The notes under the pieces are model-generated. The model did no database searches and was not told where the DNA came from. It saw only the letters and a program-made list of their open reading frames with translations. A program made the translations under genes and the position numbers. Of a DNA stretch of 64,000 bases, positions 33,697 to 47,477 are shown piece after piece; positions within the stretch are counted from its first letter, which is position 1, and every line of letters starts with the position of its first letter. Source of the DNA: Ceratobasidium sp. AG-K (taxonomy: Eukaryota; Basidiomycota; Agaricomycetes; Cantharellales; Ceratobasidiaceae); contig JAWNGF010000003.1 in NCBI GenBank assembly GCA_037039685.1, positions 2,170,001-2,234,000 of the forward strand, read 5' to 3'.

Positions 33697-36600
33697 ATGA
33701 AGATACAAAAACAGTCCAAGAAAGTTGGGCTACCAGTAAGCCCGGCGAATTCCCCAAGAAACCGTACCCTAACACAATCAAATTGTAGCACCCAGAAGTG
33801 GCAGCTCTCATATCTACTCTAATAGCTAAACCTGAACACGAACTCGCGGACTTCATAGCCAGCATTCCGATATGGACCTGGCCCCGCTCAGATCTCAATT
33901 CCTGGACCAAGGTCCTTAACCGATTCGACGCTATCTTGGGCGAGTTGATCGACAAGTATGATATCAACAAACTCCAGCTCGTAAAATTTAGCGAAACAGA
34001 CAAGAAGCTCTTGCTCGAGCTGCTCCGGTTCGAGCGGATGCTCTTGGAGAATTCGACGAACCGCAAGCTGTTTGCGTCCTATGATGTGAGTCGCGTAAAT
34101 TATTTGGTGGCCACAAAGAAGCGCCGCCCTCCTCGTGGCTCTGGTGGATTGACGCTTTTGGGATTGATTGTAGCGACTTAATGCTCTACTTGCGACGTCT
34201 GATTTGGATGTCCTGGTTGCGGTGTTGCAACTTCTACTGCGGCCTTCGCAACAATATTCCTCACAACCGCCTACCCCTCATTCCCTCAATATCTCGGCTC
34301 CTCGGCTCCAAGCGCTTGCGTTGAGGTGGCCTGGCCTGCGCGAGGCTAATGTCGAGCTACACGAGCTTTTGGACAAACCCTCGTCCTCACCGCCAGTTGT
34401 GGCTAAAGCCAAGGCCCCCGAGACCAACATTCGATTCGGCTTTGGCACGCCCTCGAGCGGCTTTGCGACCCCAACTCAGGTAGCTACCGGTGTCTCGACG
34501 CCCATCACTGGCCCATCGTCATCCAAACTCGTACCGGGGGCGGGTGATGTCACCTTCCAATTTTATCGCAAGACTAGTTCGGCCCAAGGGCAAGAATCCA
34601 AACCCGAGGCCTCGAATCCGGAGCAAACGCCGACCCGCCCATCTAGCTCTCGCGTGCCCTCTAATCCGTTTGCACCGTCGCAGGATGCGCCGTCGCAGAG
34701 CGAACGACAAACCGGCATGACCGTCGTGCGATTGACAGATCTCCACAATTCGCCCAAGGACGATGCAGAGATTGTGGCCGAGGCAGTTCAAAAGTACAAT
34801 ATTCCCGATGAAGAGGTTTTCGAATTGATGTGTCGCGTCCGTATTGCGCGCATTTTGGGACCTGGCCAAGAGGCCGCTCGCGAAAAGGTTGCCTGTGCGA
34901 GGTTATTAGCCATCGCTATCTTTGGTTAGTGGCGTCTTGAATTGGGCAATTATCCGACCTGACCTCGTTTCTGTAGCGCATACGCAATCCGAATCATCAG
35001 CCCAGCAGCAGCTTTTCCTCTATGAGCCTGATCTTACGCAACATCTCGCTGAGCTTATCCATCACGACCGCAACGTTCCGATCCCGGTCCAGGTAGCCGC
35101 TGTCAATGCACTTGATGGCATCGCACGCTATCGCCATCGGTCCACCGAAGTACTTGCCGCGGTAAATGCCAATGTGAGCCACGGGATACTGATGGGTTCC
35201 CTGCGCAAGGCCGTCGAAGAGATCAGCAAACCTTCGTGTAAGTCGCGTTTGGCATGATCGTTTACTACGTATGCTGAGCCATGTGACAGCCAAGATGCCC
35301 AACGAGTTCCCCGAAGCGCTACTCGGATTTATTACTTATCTCGCTTCGCAGTCTGCAGGGGGCACCCAGGTTGTGGGCGCGGGCCTCGTGCCTCAGTTGA
35401 TCTTGTTGGTCGAGAACCGACTGCCCGAACGTATGACGGTGGTCTCCAAGGCCATGCCGTTGATCGACAATTTGCTTTACGGCTTCCCAACGGCATTCCA
35501 ACTATTCATCAATGCGCATGGCGTCGAGGCCATGGTCGAACGGATTCTACACGAGGTTACCACCGGGATCGAAAAGCATGGCGCTTCAGCCAAGTCGGCG
35601 CCTCCTAGCGCGGGGATAACGAGTAAGTTCGTTGTTCGGTTGGGACGAGCATGTATGCTCACCCCAATTTTTAGGTTTGCTTCCGTTTGTGCAGTCTTCA
35701 CTCCTGAAACATATCATACGCTCGATGCACCGAATGATGCAGTCGTCGGGCACCGCGGAGGGACTGCGAACCTTGATTGATTCGTCCCTGGTAAAGTCAA
35801 TCAAGTTGATCATGGAAAACAAGGTCCTATTCGGCCCCCCGATCTACTCAATTGGTATGTATTAGTCATAAATCCTAGCATATAGCCAGTTAACACGCCT
35901 CGTTGCAGCTATCAACATCATGGCCATGTTTGTCCACAACGAGCCAACGTCTCTTGCAATCCTACAAGAAGCTCATGTACCTGATGTCTTTTATGGCGCG
36001 ATTGAAAGCGGCATCGAACCCGCGATTGAAGTCATCACGTCTGTGCCCAATGCGATCGGTGCGCTCTGCCTGAACCAAGCTGGGTTGAGCCAGTTCAACG
36101 AGCACAAGTTGGTCATGCCCACGTTCTTTTCGATGTTCACGAGCGAACCACACATCAAGATTTTGCTCGAAAAGGACAATGCCAATGCCATCGGCGGTGC
36201 AGTCGACGAGCTCGTGCGGCACCATCCTTCGCTGAAAGACACCGTTTTCGAGAGCATCACTGGGACGTTGCAAAAGATCGAGGATTTGGGCCACGCGTTC
36301 CCGATTCCGAGGGACCAAGAGAACCTATATCGGATGATAAGCACTTCGCCCCCGTCTGCCGCGGCTCCAAGCCAAGAGCTTCCCATTGCTTCGTCATCTG
36401 CCTGGTTGTCTGTTGGCGGACAAGATTCCACTGTTGCGTCTGGCGTTGCGACTCCGACTGCCCAAGAACCCGAAGAAGCTGAGCCCGCAAAAGTCGAGCG
36501 AGGGGACAACATCATTGCCTCGCACATCGATATCTTGTGTCGTGTAAGTGGCTGGCATATATGCGTAGTATTTGGATTTAACTGCCTTTCAGTTCCTCGA

Positions 36601-39600
36601 TGGCATGTTCCAACATATTCCTCATTGCACAGAATTCGTCGAAAGCACCGACGGCCTCGATCGCCTCGGTCGATTGTATGCGCTCCCTTGTCTACCGCTT
36701 GGCTATGGCTCTTCGCTCGCGGCCGATTCCATGGTCCAGCTGCTCCGTTCCATGACCGAGGTGTCCGCTACCAAGACTCTCGAGTCACTTACGAAGCAAG
36801 TGCAACAGTCTCTCGAGGAAACCAAGGCCTTTTGGCAGGAACCCTCTGACAAATCTCGGCTCGCTGAACTCATGGAACTAGCGGGTAAGTTGTTCCTAAT
36901 TCTGGTTCTCTCCTCAAATCCTTATCATAGCCATTTATAGTCAACGGCGACATTGAGCAAGCCAATTCCGATTATCGAAAGTTGTTTACCTTACATCTTC
37001 GCGTCAATTTGCTCGCGGACATTTATACTACCGTTGGTTATTCGCACAGTCGTGGCGGGCCACCCCTCATCCAAACGTTGACCGGACCTGGTTCTGGAGA
37101 CATCTTGTCCAAGCTCGGCGCATTACATCGAGCATTTGTCTGGGAACACGCTACCCTCAAATCGGCGCTCGCCGCCCAAGGTGTTCGCAAGGAAACCGCA
37201 TCGGTTACCGAAAGCGAGGAACTCTTGTCTTTGAACCGTCCCCAGGATGGAACGCCATATCACGAGGCGAGCACGAGCGATACGTCTGGGGGTGCTCGGT
37301 CTGTCAAGGCCGTCAACGAGCAGAACAGCCATCTCATGCGTCATTTGGCTGAGATGTTGCCGAGCGCTTTGGCTCCTTTCTTCCACGGTAGGTATCGACG
37401 GTGGTTGAAATGCGGATTGCTCACCAGATATTTTACAGCGGTGGTCAAAGTCCTAGCTCCCAGTCGACGACTTCCCGATCCCGACCATCGAAAGCAGGGG
37501 TTCGCTGCTGCTCTCGTCGTGGCCAACATCTTGAAGGAACATCTTGCTTGGAGGCCGTCTTGTATGTTCCGCTTATGCACCAAAGCTCATCGTTTGACTC
37601 ACGACTCTTCAGCCGATATCCATGCGACATATGCTTATGCGACTGTTATGCTCAACCTCCTCCAAATCTTGACCTTTGACGGTATGTCTCATTTATTGCC
37701 CGTTTTTATTCACAACTAACTCGCAACAGAGCGCCAGTCGGCAGGCACGCAAACCATTCTTCTCATTGCCCTATTTCGTGTCGATGGCCAAGAGCGCGTA
37801 GTCGAGCTTATCAACAATTGTCTCAACGCGGCCGATCGTATCTTTGCCGTTCCCGAACAGGACCAGACTCAGGAGCAAAAGAATGAACTCATTTATGTCC
37901 TTGGATGTGCCAAAATTGCCCTCGGTCTTCTTCAGTCCTTCGTATCGTCGGGCCCGCTCTTCGAATCCCCTCAAACCGCCCAGTTAACGACCCACGACAA
38001 GACCCCAAGCGATGAAGATTACTTTGAGCCGCACCAGTTCTTGATTAGGTGCCGGGCGACTTTTATTCCCCTCGCATCGCGTTTGTGGAACGCGCCTTGG
38101 TTGCCAAAGACAATCCCAGATTTGATCAAGGGCGTCGTGAACACTGTTTTGGAGATTATGAAGGGTGACCGCGAAGAGGTTCCTCCCACTAGCACCGACC
38201 CGTCGCCGACTGCGTTTAGCGAATTCCTCCGATCACGCACGCTCATGCAGCCACCGCCCGCTCGACCCGTTGACGAGACTCGTGTGCAAATGCTCATGGA
38301 CATGGGTTTCTCCAGAGAGGCCGCTACTCGTGCGCTCATTATCCGAGGAAACAGCACAGCCCGGGCCACGGAGTATCTTCTCACTCATGGTGACTCTGCA
38401 GAGGGCGAGGGATCGTCGGGCGAACCAGCCGCGCCGGTACCTGAAGTCCCAGAGGCCGCGGAAGCTCCAGCAGCATCAGAGGCCCCAGAGGCTTCTTCCT
38501 CCATGCAGACCGACGCGCCAGCACCCGAATCCTCCGACGCGAATAGCGAAGAGACCAAGGTCGACAAGGGCAAGGAAAAGGCCCACGAGGACCAAGTCGT
38601 CGTCCGAGACTGGGCCAAGGAGCTCCAGGATGCTCGTCAAGCTCTTCGTCCCGATATTGGACCTCGTCTATTGGCCCTGGCCGACAAGGATCCCCAGCTC
38701 GTGTTTGACCTCAAGTTGGCGTTCATTGGACCTCGTGATTCTTACCAAGCGGCCTGCCTCGATTCCCTGCTTGAAAGCCTGAAGTCGCTTGCTCCGAGCG
38801 ACCCCACTTTCGCGACCCGCTGCCGACTCCTCGCAGTGGTCCTCAACGGCGCTGGCAATGATGACTATGTGCCATCCGTTGACAAAGTCAAAGGCTTGAT
38901 GGATCATTTACTCTCCTTTTCTGTCAAGTCATTGGACAGCCCTGCTGAGTGGCTCGCTGCATACATTCTTGTGATCGAGGTACTCTTTGTCATTTCCGAT
39001 GAAATTGCGTCTGTCCAAGTTCCAAAAGATGAGGATGCAATTCCAACTGTTGCTCTACGGCCCAGCAGCGACCTCGACGCTTCGCGCAAGACAGCCTTCA
39101 GCCTGTGTCTCGATCTTTTGCCACTCTCCGCATTGACGGGCGACGACCTCCTGGCTGTGTTTAGGCTATTGATCCTTCTCACCCGTGACCACCACCTTGC
39201 GGCCGAGTTTTTGTCCGGCGGTGGATTGCAGCATCTACTTGCAGTCTTTAACGATTCGTCGAGGGAGATCGGTGCCGGACAGGTTCAGTCACTCATTATC
39301 CTCCGTCATATCATCGAGAGTCCAGCTGTTCTCAAGCAAATCATGGCCCACGAAGTGAAGAAGGCATTCCCCGCCAATCGTAACCGCCCCATGGAAGTTC
39401 CAACTTTTGTAATCGGATGCCGATCTGCAGCGCTTCGAGACCCCGAGGCGTTCCTTGCGGCTGCGAAAGAACTTTGCGAGTTGACCACGACCGCACGCCT
39501 TGGATCGAATAATCACATTATCGCACTCAAATCGTCTGACACTTCGAATTCTGACCAAGGGCATGCCGAGGGCACCTCTGGGTCAAAAGGAGCCCACGAT

Positions 39601-42600
39601 TTCGATGAGCGCTTGATTCAGTACTTGGTCAATGAACTCCATCGTGCCGGTCGAGCTGCACTCGATTCGCTTGCAGAGGATGCCACGGCTCCGCCGACGA
39701 AACCTCCGCAACCAGAAGCTCCGATGGCCGTTGACGAAGCTCGCGCTACCACTCCTACCCAGACCACACCCGCCGCTCAGTCGACCGAGCCTACGACCAC
39801 CGTGCCTCACGGTGACTACCTATATGCGTGCTTCCTATTACAATGTCTGGCAGAGCTTCTCCTTTCGTACCCTTCTTGCAAGCTGGCATTCATTTCCGCC
39901 GGCAAGAAAAAGATGAGCACTCCCAGCAAAGATGGCGCCAAGTCGAAGAGCACAATCCTATCCTTTTTGCTGTCTGATCTGCTCTCCTTTGGCAAGATTT
40001 ACGAGCCACCCACGGAAAAGGCCAAACGTCGAAGTGTGATGTCGAGATGTGCGATGGAAGTTGTTCTTGCTCTTTGTTCCTCACCTCTATCCCATCAAAC
40101 TACTACCGACCTCAAGGACCTTCCCAGTGATATCGTCAACATTCGCAAGACCGTCCTCGACGTTTTGGCCAAGTCGATCAAGGACACGTCAAACGTCAAC
40201 CCCATCGACGTCCGCTATGCTCGTCTCGTTGCGCACGCCGAGCTCTGCTCGTTGCTCCTCACACCCAACCCAGTTTTGGCAACCAAGCCAGTACCGGACG
40301 ACGTAGCTGTTCACTTGGCCAAGATCATGCTCGAGAAAAATTTCGTTGGCATCTTGACTGGTGTTGTGGGAGAAATCGATTTGAACTATCCCAATGTCAA
40401 GTCCTTGATTTCCGCTATCCTCCGTCCTTTGGAGTATCTGTGAGTTTCCATAAAACCGAGGACGCGCAGAATACTAACTATGATATAGCTCTAAAGTTGC
40501 CATCAAGATGGGTCGCTCGGACAAGAGCAAGACGTCGCTTGCAGCTGATCAAGTGTCTGAATCCTCGTCGAGCATGTCTGTGGACGAAGATGAGGAAGAG
40601 GAATCCGAGGTCGAAGCAGCAAACGATTTGTACCGAAACTCGGCTCTTGGAATGTACGTGAATGTCGCGACACTTGTGCCCATAGACTAACTTTTTCTAA
40701 TAAATCAGGTTCAGCGGAGTACGTATTTCAACCTGCAATGCGAGTGGTTTGGCTAACATACGACAGGAAATGGACGAGCAACAATACGTGCAAGACGAGG
40801 AGATGGACGACAGCGAAGAGGAGGGTGAAGAAGTCGAGATGGAGTTTGGCGATGAGGATACTGGTACCGATGCTTCCGATCAAACGAGCGAAGACGAGGA
40901 CGACATTACTGCAGAAGGAGAGCTCGCGATTGCGGATGCAGAAGATTGGGAGGACGACGATGAAGAAATGACGGATGGAGACGAGGACGACGATGATGAG
41001 GATACCGACGAGAGCGAAGACGATGCTGGCCTGACCTGGACTGGTGACGTACCCCCTTTGAACGATATGGCGGAACCAGGACCAGACGGAGAACTCGAGG
41101 GAGAAATGGATGATATGGAAGGCAAGTAGCGATTCAATACGGGAATAACCACTGTCTGACTTTTCCCAAGCCGTTGATCTCCAAGCAGCTCTAGAAGACG
41201 ATGCAGATGACGCTGAACCTACTTCAGACGATGAGGACAAGTAGGTGTATGTTTTACTATATTTACTACAAATTAACTCTTGAGTAGCGCTCTCGAGCAA
41301 GTCGATGCAATCCCAGTAGGCGACGAAGATTTGGCACTCGATTGGGAAGCACCACAACATGAGATGCATCTACACAACGCTCGCGGATTTTTCATGTCGA
41401 CGGACGACGCGCATCGAAATCGATTGCTGGGTAAGTCAGCAAATTAAAGTAAAAGCTGCCATTTACTCACTTGAGGTCAGACGATGGGGAGGCTGTCTAT
41501 GCGAGGCATCGTGGAATCCCAGGGCCTCCACTCCCCGGAGTCGCTAGCCACCCGCTACTGGAGAACCCCGAATCTTCCCGTGCAAACAACCAGTCTACTT
41601 CCCGATCCTCGCGACGCTCTGCTCGTGGTGGACCTCCGGCCGTTCGAGGCGCCTTTAGCGAAATGCTCCAAGTTATCGACAACATGATTGGTGGAGATGG
41701 CGCGCAGCTCATGCAACAACTTCTTGCGCAGCATCCAGTCCCCCCCGGTAGCACTCTTGACATCACGACAAATGCCGCCGCCGGAGGAACATCGATTATG
41801 GCTAGCCTGCACACTCAGCCTGCCAACCGCCACAGCTCGCGTCACGATCGCCACTTACCAGAATCCCGCGAAGTCGCCGACTTTATGCCTGTTTCCACAA
41901 TCCTGCGGTGGCAAGACGAAGTGGCCATTACTCAGAATCGATTTGCCACCCAACGTGCTCGAAGAATGGCCGACCATCTCACCATTGCACTCTTGCCCGC
42001 GCTTAGGGAGAAAATTCGCCAAGAGAAGGAGGCTGAAAAGGAGCGTGCGGAAAAGGAGAAGGCTGAACGAGAGCGCGAAGAGGCGGAACGTCTTGCAAAG
42101 GAAAAGGAAGAGGCCGAAAAGCCTAAGCCGGAGACACCAGAACCCGTGCCAGCTACGACTGAACCCGAGGCTGCTCCAGTCGAGCCACCTGTTTCCGAGC
42201 CTATCGCGCCCCAGGAGGAGGCTGACGTTGTGATGGAAGACTCCACCGAGCCTCGATCGACAGAGACTAGCGGGCCTGAGTCATCGAGCACCCCCCAAAT
42301 GGACGTCGACCCAGAACCATCAGGGTCAGGGGCTGCCGCCGAACCGCCTGTCGAATTGGACGTGCCTGTTGAGCCTCCAGCCGAGGCACCACGAGTAATT
42401 GTCATGATTCACGGGAACGAGGTCGATATCACCGACACCGGTATTGATCCCACGTTCTTGGAGGCTTTACCAGATGACATGCGTGAAGAAGTGCTCAACC
42501 AGCATGTGCGCGAGCAGCGAACTGCCGCGGCGATCCAGCCTAGACTCGAAGAGACCCAAATTAGCTCCGACTTTTTGGATGCACTCCCACCAGACATTCG

Positions 42601-45600
42601 CGCGGAGATTTTGATGCAAGAAAGCGCGGAGCAAGCCCGACTAGAGCGCGCTCGTGCTCGTGCTGCAGAGCCAAATGCCCCTGTGGGACCGTCCGATATT
42701 GACCCCGCGAGCTTTTTGGCCAGCTTGGATCCACAACTGCGTCAGGTGGTACTCATGGAACAGGAGGAAGGCTTCTTGCAAACTTTACCTTCAGCAATGA
42801 TCGCCGAGGCAACCGCTATGCGAGAGACTTTTTCCGGCCGAAGATACGCGAACACCTCGCGCGGTGCTACTTCGGGCGCCCGCCACGAACAACCCGCTCC
42901 TCGTAAACCTGCCCCGCCCCGTGACTCGATTCAACTTCTCGACAAGAACGGCATCTCCGCGCTCGTACGGTTACTCTTCTTCCCCCAATTCCCACCCCGC
43001 AAAAACAACTTGCACAAGATTTTGGTCAATCTTTGTGAAAATTCCAAGACCCGAGAGGATTTGTTTGTCCTTCTCTTGGGTATTTTGCAAGATGGGATCG
43101 CAGACGTTGCCACGGTCGACCAAAGCTTTTCTCAAATGTCAGTGGCAATCAAGGCCGCAACCTCTCCTACCAAATCGATCAAGTCGTCGAGCGCCTCGCA
43201 AGAGCCCAACCCGCTATTTGCGCATCTCAATGGAGAAAATATTCCGAACCTGGTTGCTCAGCGGTGCCTTGATACGTTGGGGTTGATTGTTCAAGCCAAC
43301 GAACGCTCGTCTCTGTACTTCCTTACCGAGCATGAACTCCCCGCTGGGATGAAGCGCACGTCGTCACGCAAAGGCAAGGGAAAGGAGAAGCACGCGCCCC
43401 AGACTCACTTCCCGGTTGTGCAACTGCTTGGATTGTTGGACCGACCCAATGTTCTCAACTCGCCTGCTATGCTGGACTCTATTGCGTCGTTGCTAGCTAC
43501 TGTTTCGAAGCCACTTGCTGCGCTCAAGTCGACTCCGTCCGAAACTCCTGCGGCTCCGACCGAGGGATCTACCACCGCGACTGATGCTCCCGCAGCCGAA
43601 TCGACATCCACTGCCACGCCTACTGCAACTACGGAGAACAAGGAACCGCCGACTGAAGGTACGCAGTTTGCACCCGCATATATCCACTCTAACACGCCTG
43701 CAGCGCCCAAAGAACCCGAAGACACGATCGAGGCGATACTGCGCAACCATCCGCCCCAAATCCCGCACCACAACTTCCGCCTCATCGTCAACATCCTCAC
43801 GGCCGGCGAGGTGTCGGGCAAGACGTTTACGAACAGCCTGCTGCAGATCCAGCATGTATCGGCTCTCCCAGGAGCGCGCGACGTGATTGCCGCCGAGCTC
43901 AAGTCCAAGGCGCAAGAGTATGGCACTATTTTGTACAATGACTTGGACGATCTGGCAAAAGCGCTCGAAGAAGCTGAAGCGAGCAAGGATGTTCGTGGAC
44001 CCGCGATTGCAAAGTTCTCCTCTGCCTCGTCCGATCAAGCCAAACTGCTGCGTATCCTCAAGATGATCGATCTGATGTATGCACCCAAAGAAGGACAGGA
44101 AGGCACTGCGGCAGACGAGGAGAAAGTGACAGCCATATACGAAGACTTTAGGTTCCAAGGCCTGTGGCGGAGGCTTGGTGACTGTTTGGCGGTGGTGGAG
44201 CAAAAGCCGGATTTGGAACACATTGCCACGGTGCTGCTACCGCTTATCGAAGCGCTCATGGTCGTCTGCAAACACGTCAAACCCAGTGGGCGCTCACAGC
44301 AACAACGGGTCCTGATGTCACCCCTGTCTCCTTCTACGCCCCGCGTGTCCATGAGCGACTTATTCGTCGAGTTTACTGATGCGCACCGCAAGGTTCTCAA
44401 CTTGATGGTTAGGAACAATCCCTCGTTGATGGGCGGCTCGTTTTCCCTCCTCGTGCAAAACCCACGTGTGCTCGATTTCGACAACAAACGCAACTGGTTT
44501 AATCAGCAGCTCCGCAAACGGTCGCGCGAAGTTCCTCATGGCACGCTCCAACTCAATTTACGCCGCCCTCATGTCTTTGAAGATAGCTTCCAGAACCTAC
44601 AGCGCAAGACGGGCGACCAGATCAAGTATGGGAAGCTTAGTGTCCGGTTCTACAATGAAGAAGGCGTCGACGCCGGTGGTGTCACTCGCGAATGGTTCCA
44701 GATTCTCGCTCGGCAAATGTTCAACCCCGATTATGCGCTCTTCCAGCCATGTGCGGCCGACAAGCTCACGTTCCAGCCGAACCGGGCGTCGATGGTCAAC
44801 CCTGAGCACCTGTCGTTTTTCAAGTTTGTGGGCCGTGTGATTGGCAAGGCAATCTACGACGGACGGTTGATGGATGCACACTTTGCGAGGTCGCTGTACC
44901 GCCAGATTTTGGGCAAGCCCGTGGACTATCGTGACGTCGAGTGGGTAGATCCGGATTATTACAAGAGCCTGTGCTGGATCCTGGAAAACGATCCGTCGAT
45001 GCTCGAAATGACGTTTACAGTCGAGGCTGACGAGGTAGGTACCTTGTTCGGGGTGAGGCATATATTAACGGGCGTCTAGTTTGGAGTTCACAAAGTGGTG
45101 CCGCTCAAGGAGAACGGGGACAAGATTGTGGTGACGGACGAAAACAAGAAGGAGTTTGTGCAGCTCTCGGCTCAGTACCGGCTGTATACGTCAATCAAGG
45201 ACCAAATTGAAGCGCTGTTGGCCGGATTCTACGACATTATTCCCAAGGAGCTCATTTCGATCGTGAGTAGGGTGGGAACAAAAGCGACACGCGGACTGAC
45301 GTTGTGCAGTTCAACGAGCAAGAGGTGGAGCTCTTGATTTCTGGAACGCCCGATATTGATATCGACGAATGGCGCGCGGCGACGGACTACAACGGATACA
45401 ATCCATCGGACCCGGCGATCGTGTGGTGGTGGCGGGCGCTCAAGTCATTTGACCGGGAGGAACGTGCCAAGGTTCTGAGCTTTGCGACCGGTACGAGTCG
45501 TGTGCCGTTGGACGGATTTGGCGACTTGCAGGGCGTCCAAGGCACACAGCGGTTCTCGATCCACCGGGCGTATGGTGACTCAGACCGATTGCCTCAGGCG

Positions 45601-45757
45601 CATACGTGTTTCAACCAGAGTAAGTGCGGCGGTGTGTGTATGCGCCCAGCTAACTTTTTTTGCAGTTGATCTCCCCCAATATTCGTCGTATGAGAAACTG
45701 AGGACGCAGCTGTTGCTTGCGATCAATGAGGGAGGAGAGGGCTTTGGATTCGCATGA
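33697..45757 (+). CDS. TOM1: TOM1/HUWE1-type HECT E3 ubiquitin ligase (very large)
   Basis: The largest gene of the window, about 3,600 residues. The ATG at 33697 begins MKIQKQSKKVGLP, spliced (intron 33736-33788) to HPEVAALISTLIAKPEHEL, where the family's N-terminal DUF908 begins; DUF913 follows. A UBA domain lies at about 38265-38400 (VQMLMDMGFSREAATRALI). Long acidic stretches at 40560-41230 and 42050-42400 are separated by a DUF4414-like part (DFLDALPPDIRAEIL). The HECT domain starts near 44580 (GDQIKYGKLSVRFYNEEGVD) and contains the catalytic cysteine in QAHTCFNQIDLP. It ends INEGGEGFGFA, TGA at 45755-45757. Homologues ubiquitinate excess ribosomal proteins and histones and affect mRNA export. 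Domains are complete; all joins I followed keep frame. Confidence 0.95.
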
Positions 45758-45991
45758 TGTATTTATAGTGGAAGTAAATCAACTCATTCTGACATGAACG
45801 AGTGTTCGGAGATTGGTTTGTGCGATCCGGGCAGAATTAGCGCAGATCGTTCTTCGATCAGCCGGTGTTCGGAGGGCCCTGAGGCGCTCTGGATTACGGC
45901 GGATCCCGAAGAAGCAGCGCTTTTTGTCTTCTTTTAAAGTAGCACTTGAGTTGAATTCTGAATTCACCCCCCACACTGATAACCAGGGCCA

Positions 45992-47081
45992 TGGCCACCA
46001 AACTTGCCGTACCCGCCGTGCCAGACGTGCGCGACGATGAGAGCGAGACTAGTGGTGGGTCCTATATTTGCTATGAGGCGTGTGCTGACTGTTTGCAGAC
46101 AACGACGCGCTGATTGCGCAGGCTCTGAATCCGGATGGGACGCCGCGGCGCCCCATGAACGCATTCATGATTTTTGCGCGGCGACGTCGTCCAGAGATTA
46201 CAGCCAACAACCCCCCACTGCGCACGGGCGAGATCAGCAAGGTCCTGAGCTCCGAATGGGCCGCAATGAGTGCCGTAAGCAGCATCACTATGCGTCGACT
46301 GGTCTGACCCCAGTAGGAGAGCAAGCAGTTTTACCTGGACCGCGCGCGCAAGCTCAAGGACAACTTCAATGCGCGGTGGCCCGACTATGTGTACCGACGA
46401 CGCCCGAACAACTCGCGCAAACGCAAGCGGCCAGACGGTAAGCTTATTGCGCATAGATGACCCTGAGCTCATCCGTTTTCAGCCGCGTCGCCGTCGGGCT
46501 CTGACCCTGTCCGTCGCTGCCCAGACCCAGTGGTGCCGTCGAGCAAGGTCAAGTACGAGGACGAGTATCTGGCGACTAGTGCACCCCTCACCATGATGTA
46601 CCTGGGCGAGGCGGAACAAGGTCGCTCGGGGCTGCTCGGAAACTACACCGGTGCCCCTCTGCCGTCGATGCTGCCGGCCTATCCCCGCACGACGCCTTCG
46701 CTTGCGTCCAGCATCCTCACGTCAGCCTCGACGTCCCCTCGCTCCGTGTCCAGCACGCTCTATGGCCGGTACAACGAGCACGTGCCGCTGACCGACAGCC
46801 CCGGTCCCGGCGGCAAAATGCGCGACGCATACCCCTTCAACTCGCCCTACGTCGGCAGTCTGAGCTACCTGCCCAAGCCAGCCAGCCAATTCGACTACCG
46901 CGACTCGGACCGCCACCCAGACTGGACGCCACCCCAGGTCCGCAATACCCTCCAGCTCCCGGCATTCAACCAGTACTACGATACCCCCGACGGCTCGCCC
47001 TCGGATTTCAGCTACTCGTCATCCAGCGAGCATTTCGACTCGGGCCTCGTCCCCGTCCACCCACACTTTGCGCGCTCGTGA
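45992..47081 (+). CDS. HMG-box transcription factor (SOX/MATA-HMG type)
   Basis: Four exons from ATG 45992 to TGA 47079-47081, about 310 aa. A short N-terminus (MATKLAVPAVPDVRDD) leads to a sequence-specific HMG box: PRRPMNAFMIFARRRRPEI, GEISKVLSSEWAAMS, KQFYLDRARKLKDNF, then YRRRPNNSRKRKRPD, a basic end that probably serves as nuclear signal. PMNAFMIF is the hallmark of SOX/MATA HMG boxes. The rest is Ser/Pro/Tyr-rich, likely an activation or regulatory region. Fungal relatives include Ste11-, Rox1- and Prf1-type regulators of mating, hypoxia or development. The target of this one cannot be inferred. Confidence 0.9.
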
Positions 47082-47477
47082 GCCAATCTGTCGGCCCAAT
47101 CAGCGCCACAAGGACAGCATTGATCATCGCCTTCTTTACCCACGCCCCTGGTTCCTCGGCTTTTTCCCACCTGGTTTCAAACCACCCTCGTTTGGCTTGG
47201 TTGATGGACTAGTTCTTTTTTCGCCACTGTAACCTAAAATCCCGTCGCTGACACTTTGTGCATTAACCCGAAAAAGCCGGACGCCCTTAGATTGCAACCG
47301 TCTTTTTGTTACCTCGTGTATATCATTTTTCGTCTTGTAGCTACCTCTATTCACTTGCTCTCGCGTGTTTTGAGCTTCGTCTGCCTCGATAGTTGATGTA
47401 ATTCACTCGACCGCCGGTCAAATCAACATCGAGCTCATATTACTCACGTGACACACTCTCCCCTCATCCTCTTCCAA
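47082..47477. other. Intergenic, tandem genes
   Basis: About 395 bases, 3' UTR of the HMG-box gene and promoter of PPG1. T-rich stretches occur near 47190-47330. No other feature recognised. Confidence 0.5.

Noticed and set aside
33540..33788. Plus-strand ORF beginning MPARKLLLLLGQR upstream of the HECT ligase
   Set aside because: It crosses the divergent promoter, lies in another frame than the ligase, and the ATG at 33697 spliced to 33789 gives the conserved family start.
43493..44221. Long minus-strand frame inside the HECT ligase gene
   Set aside because: Antisense to a conserved coding exon, with no start context or family.
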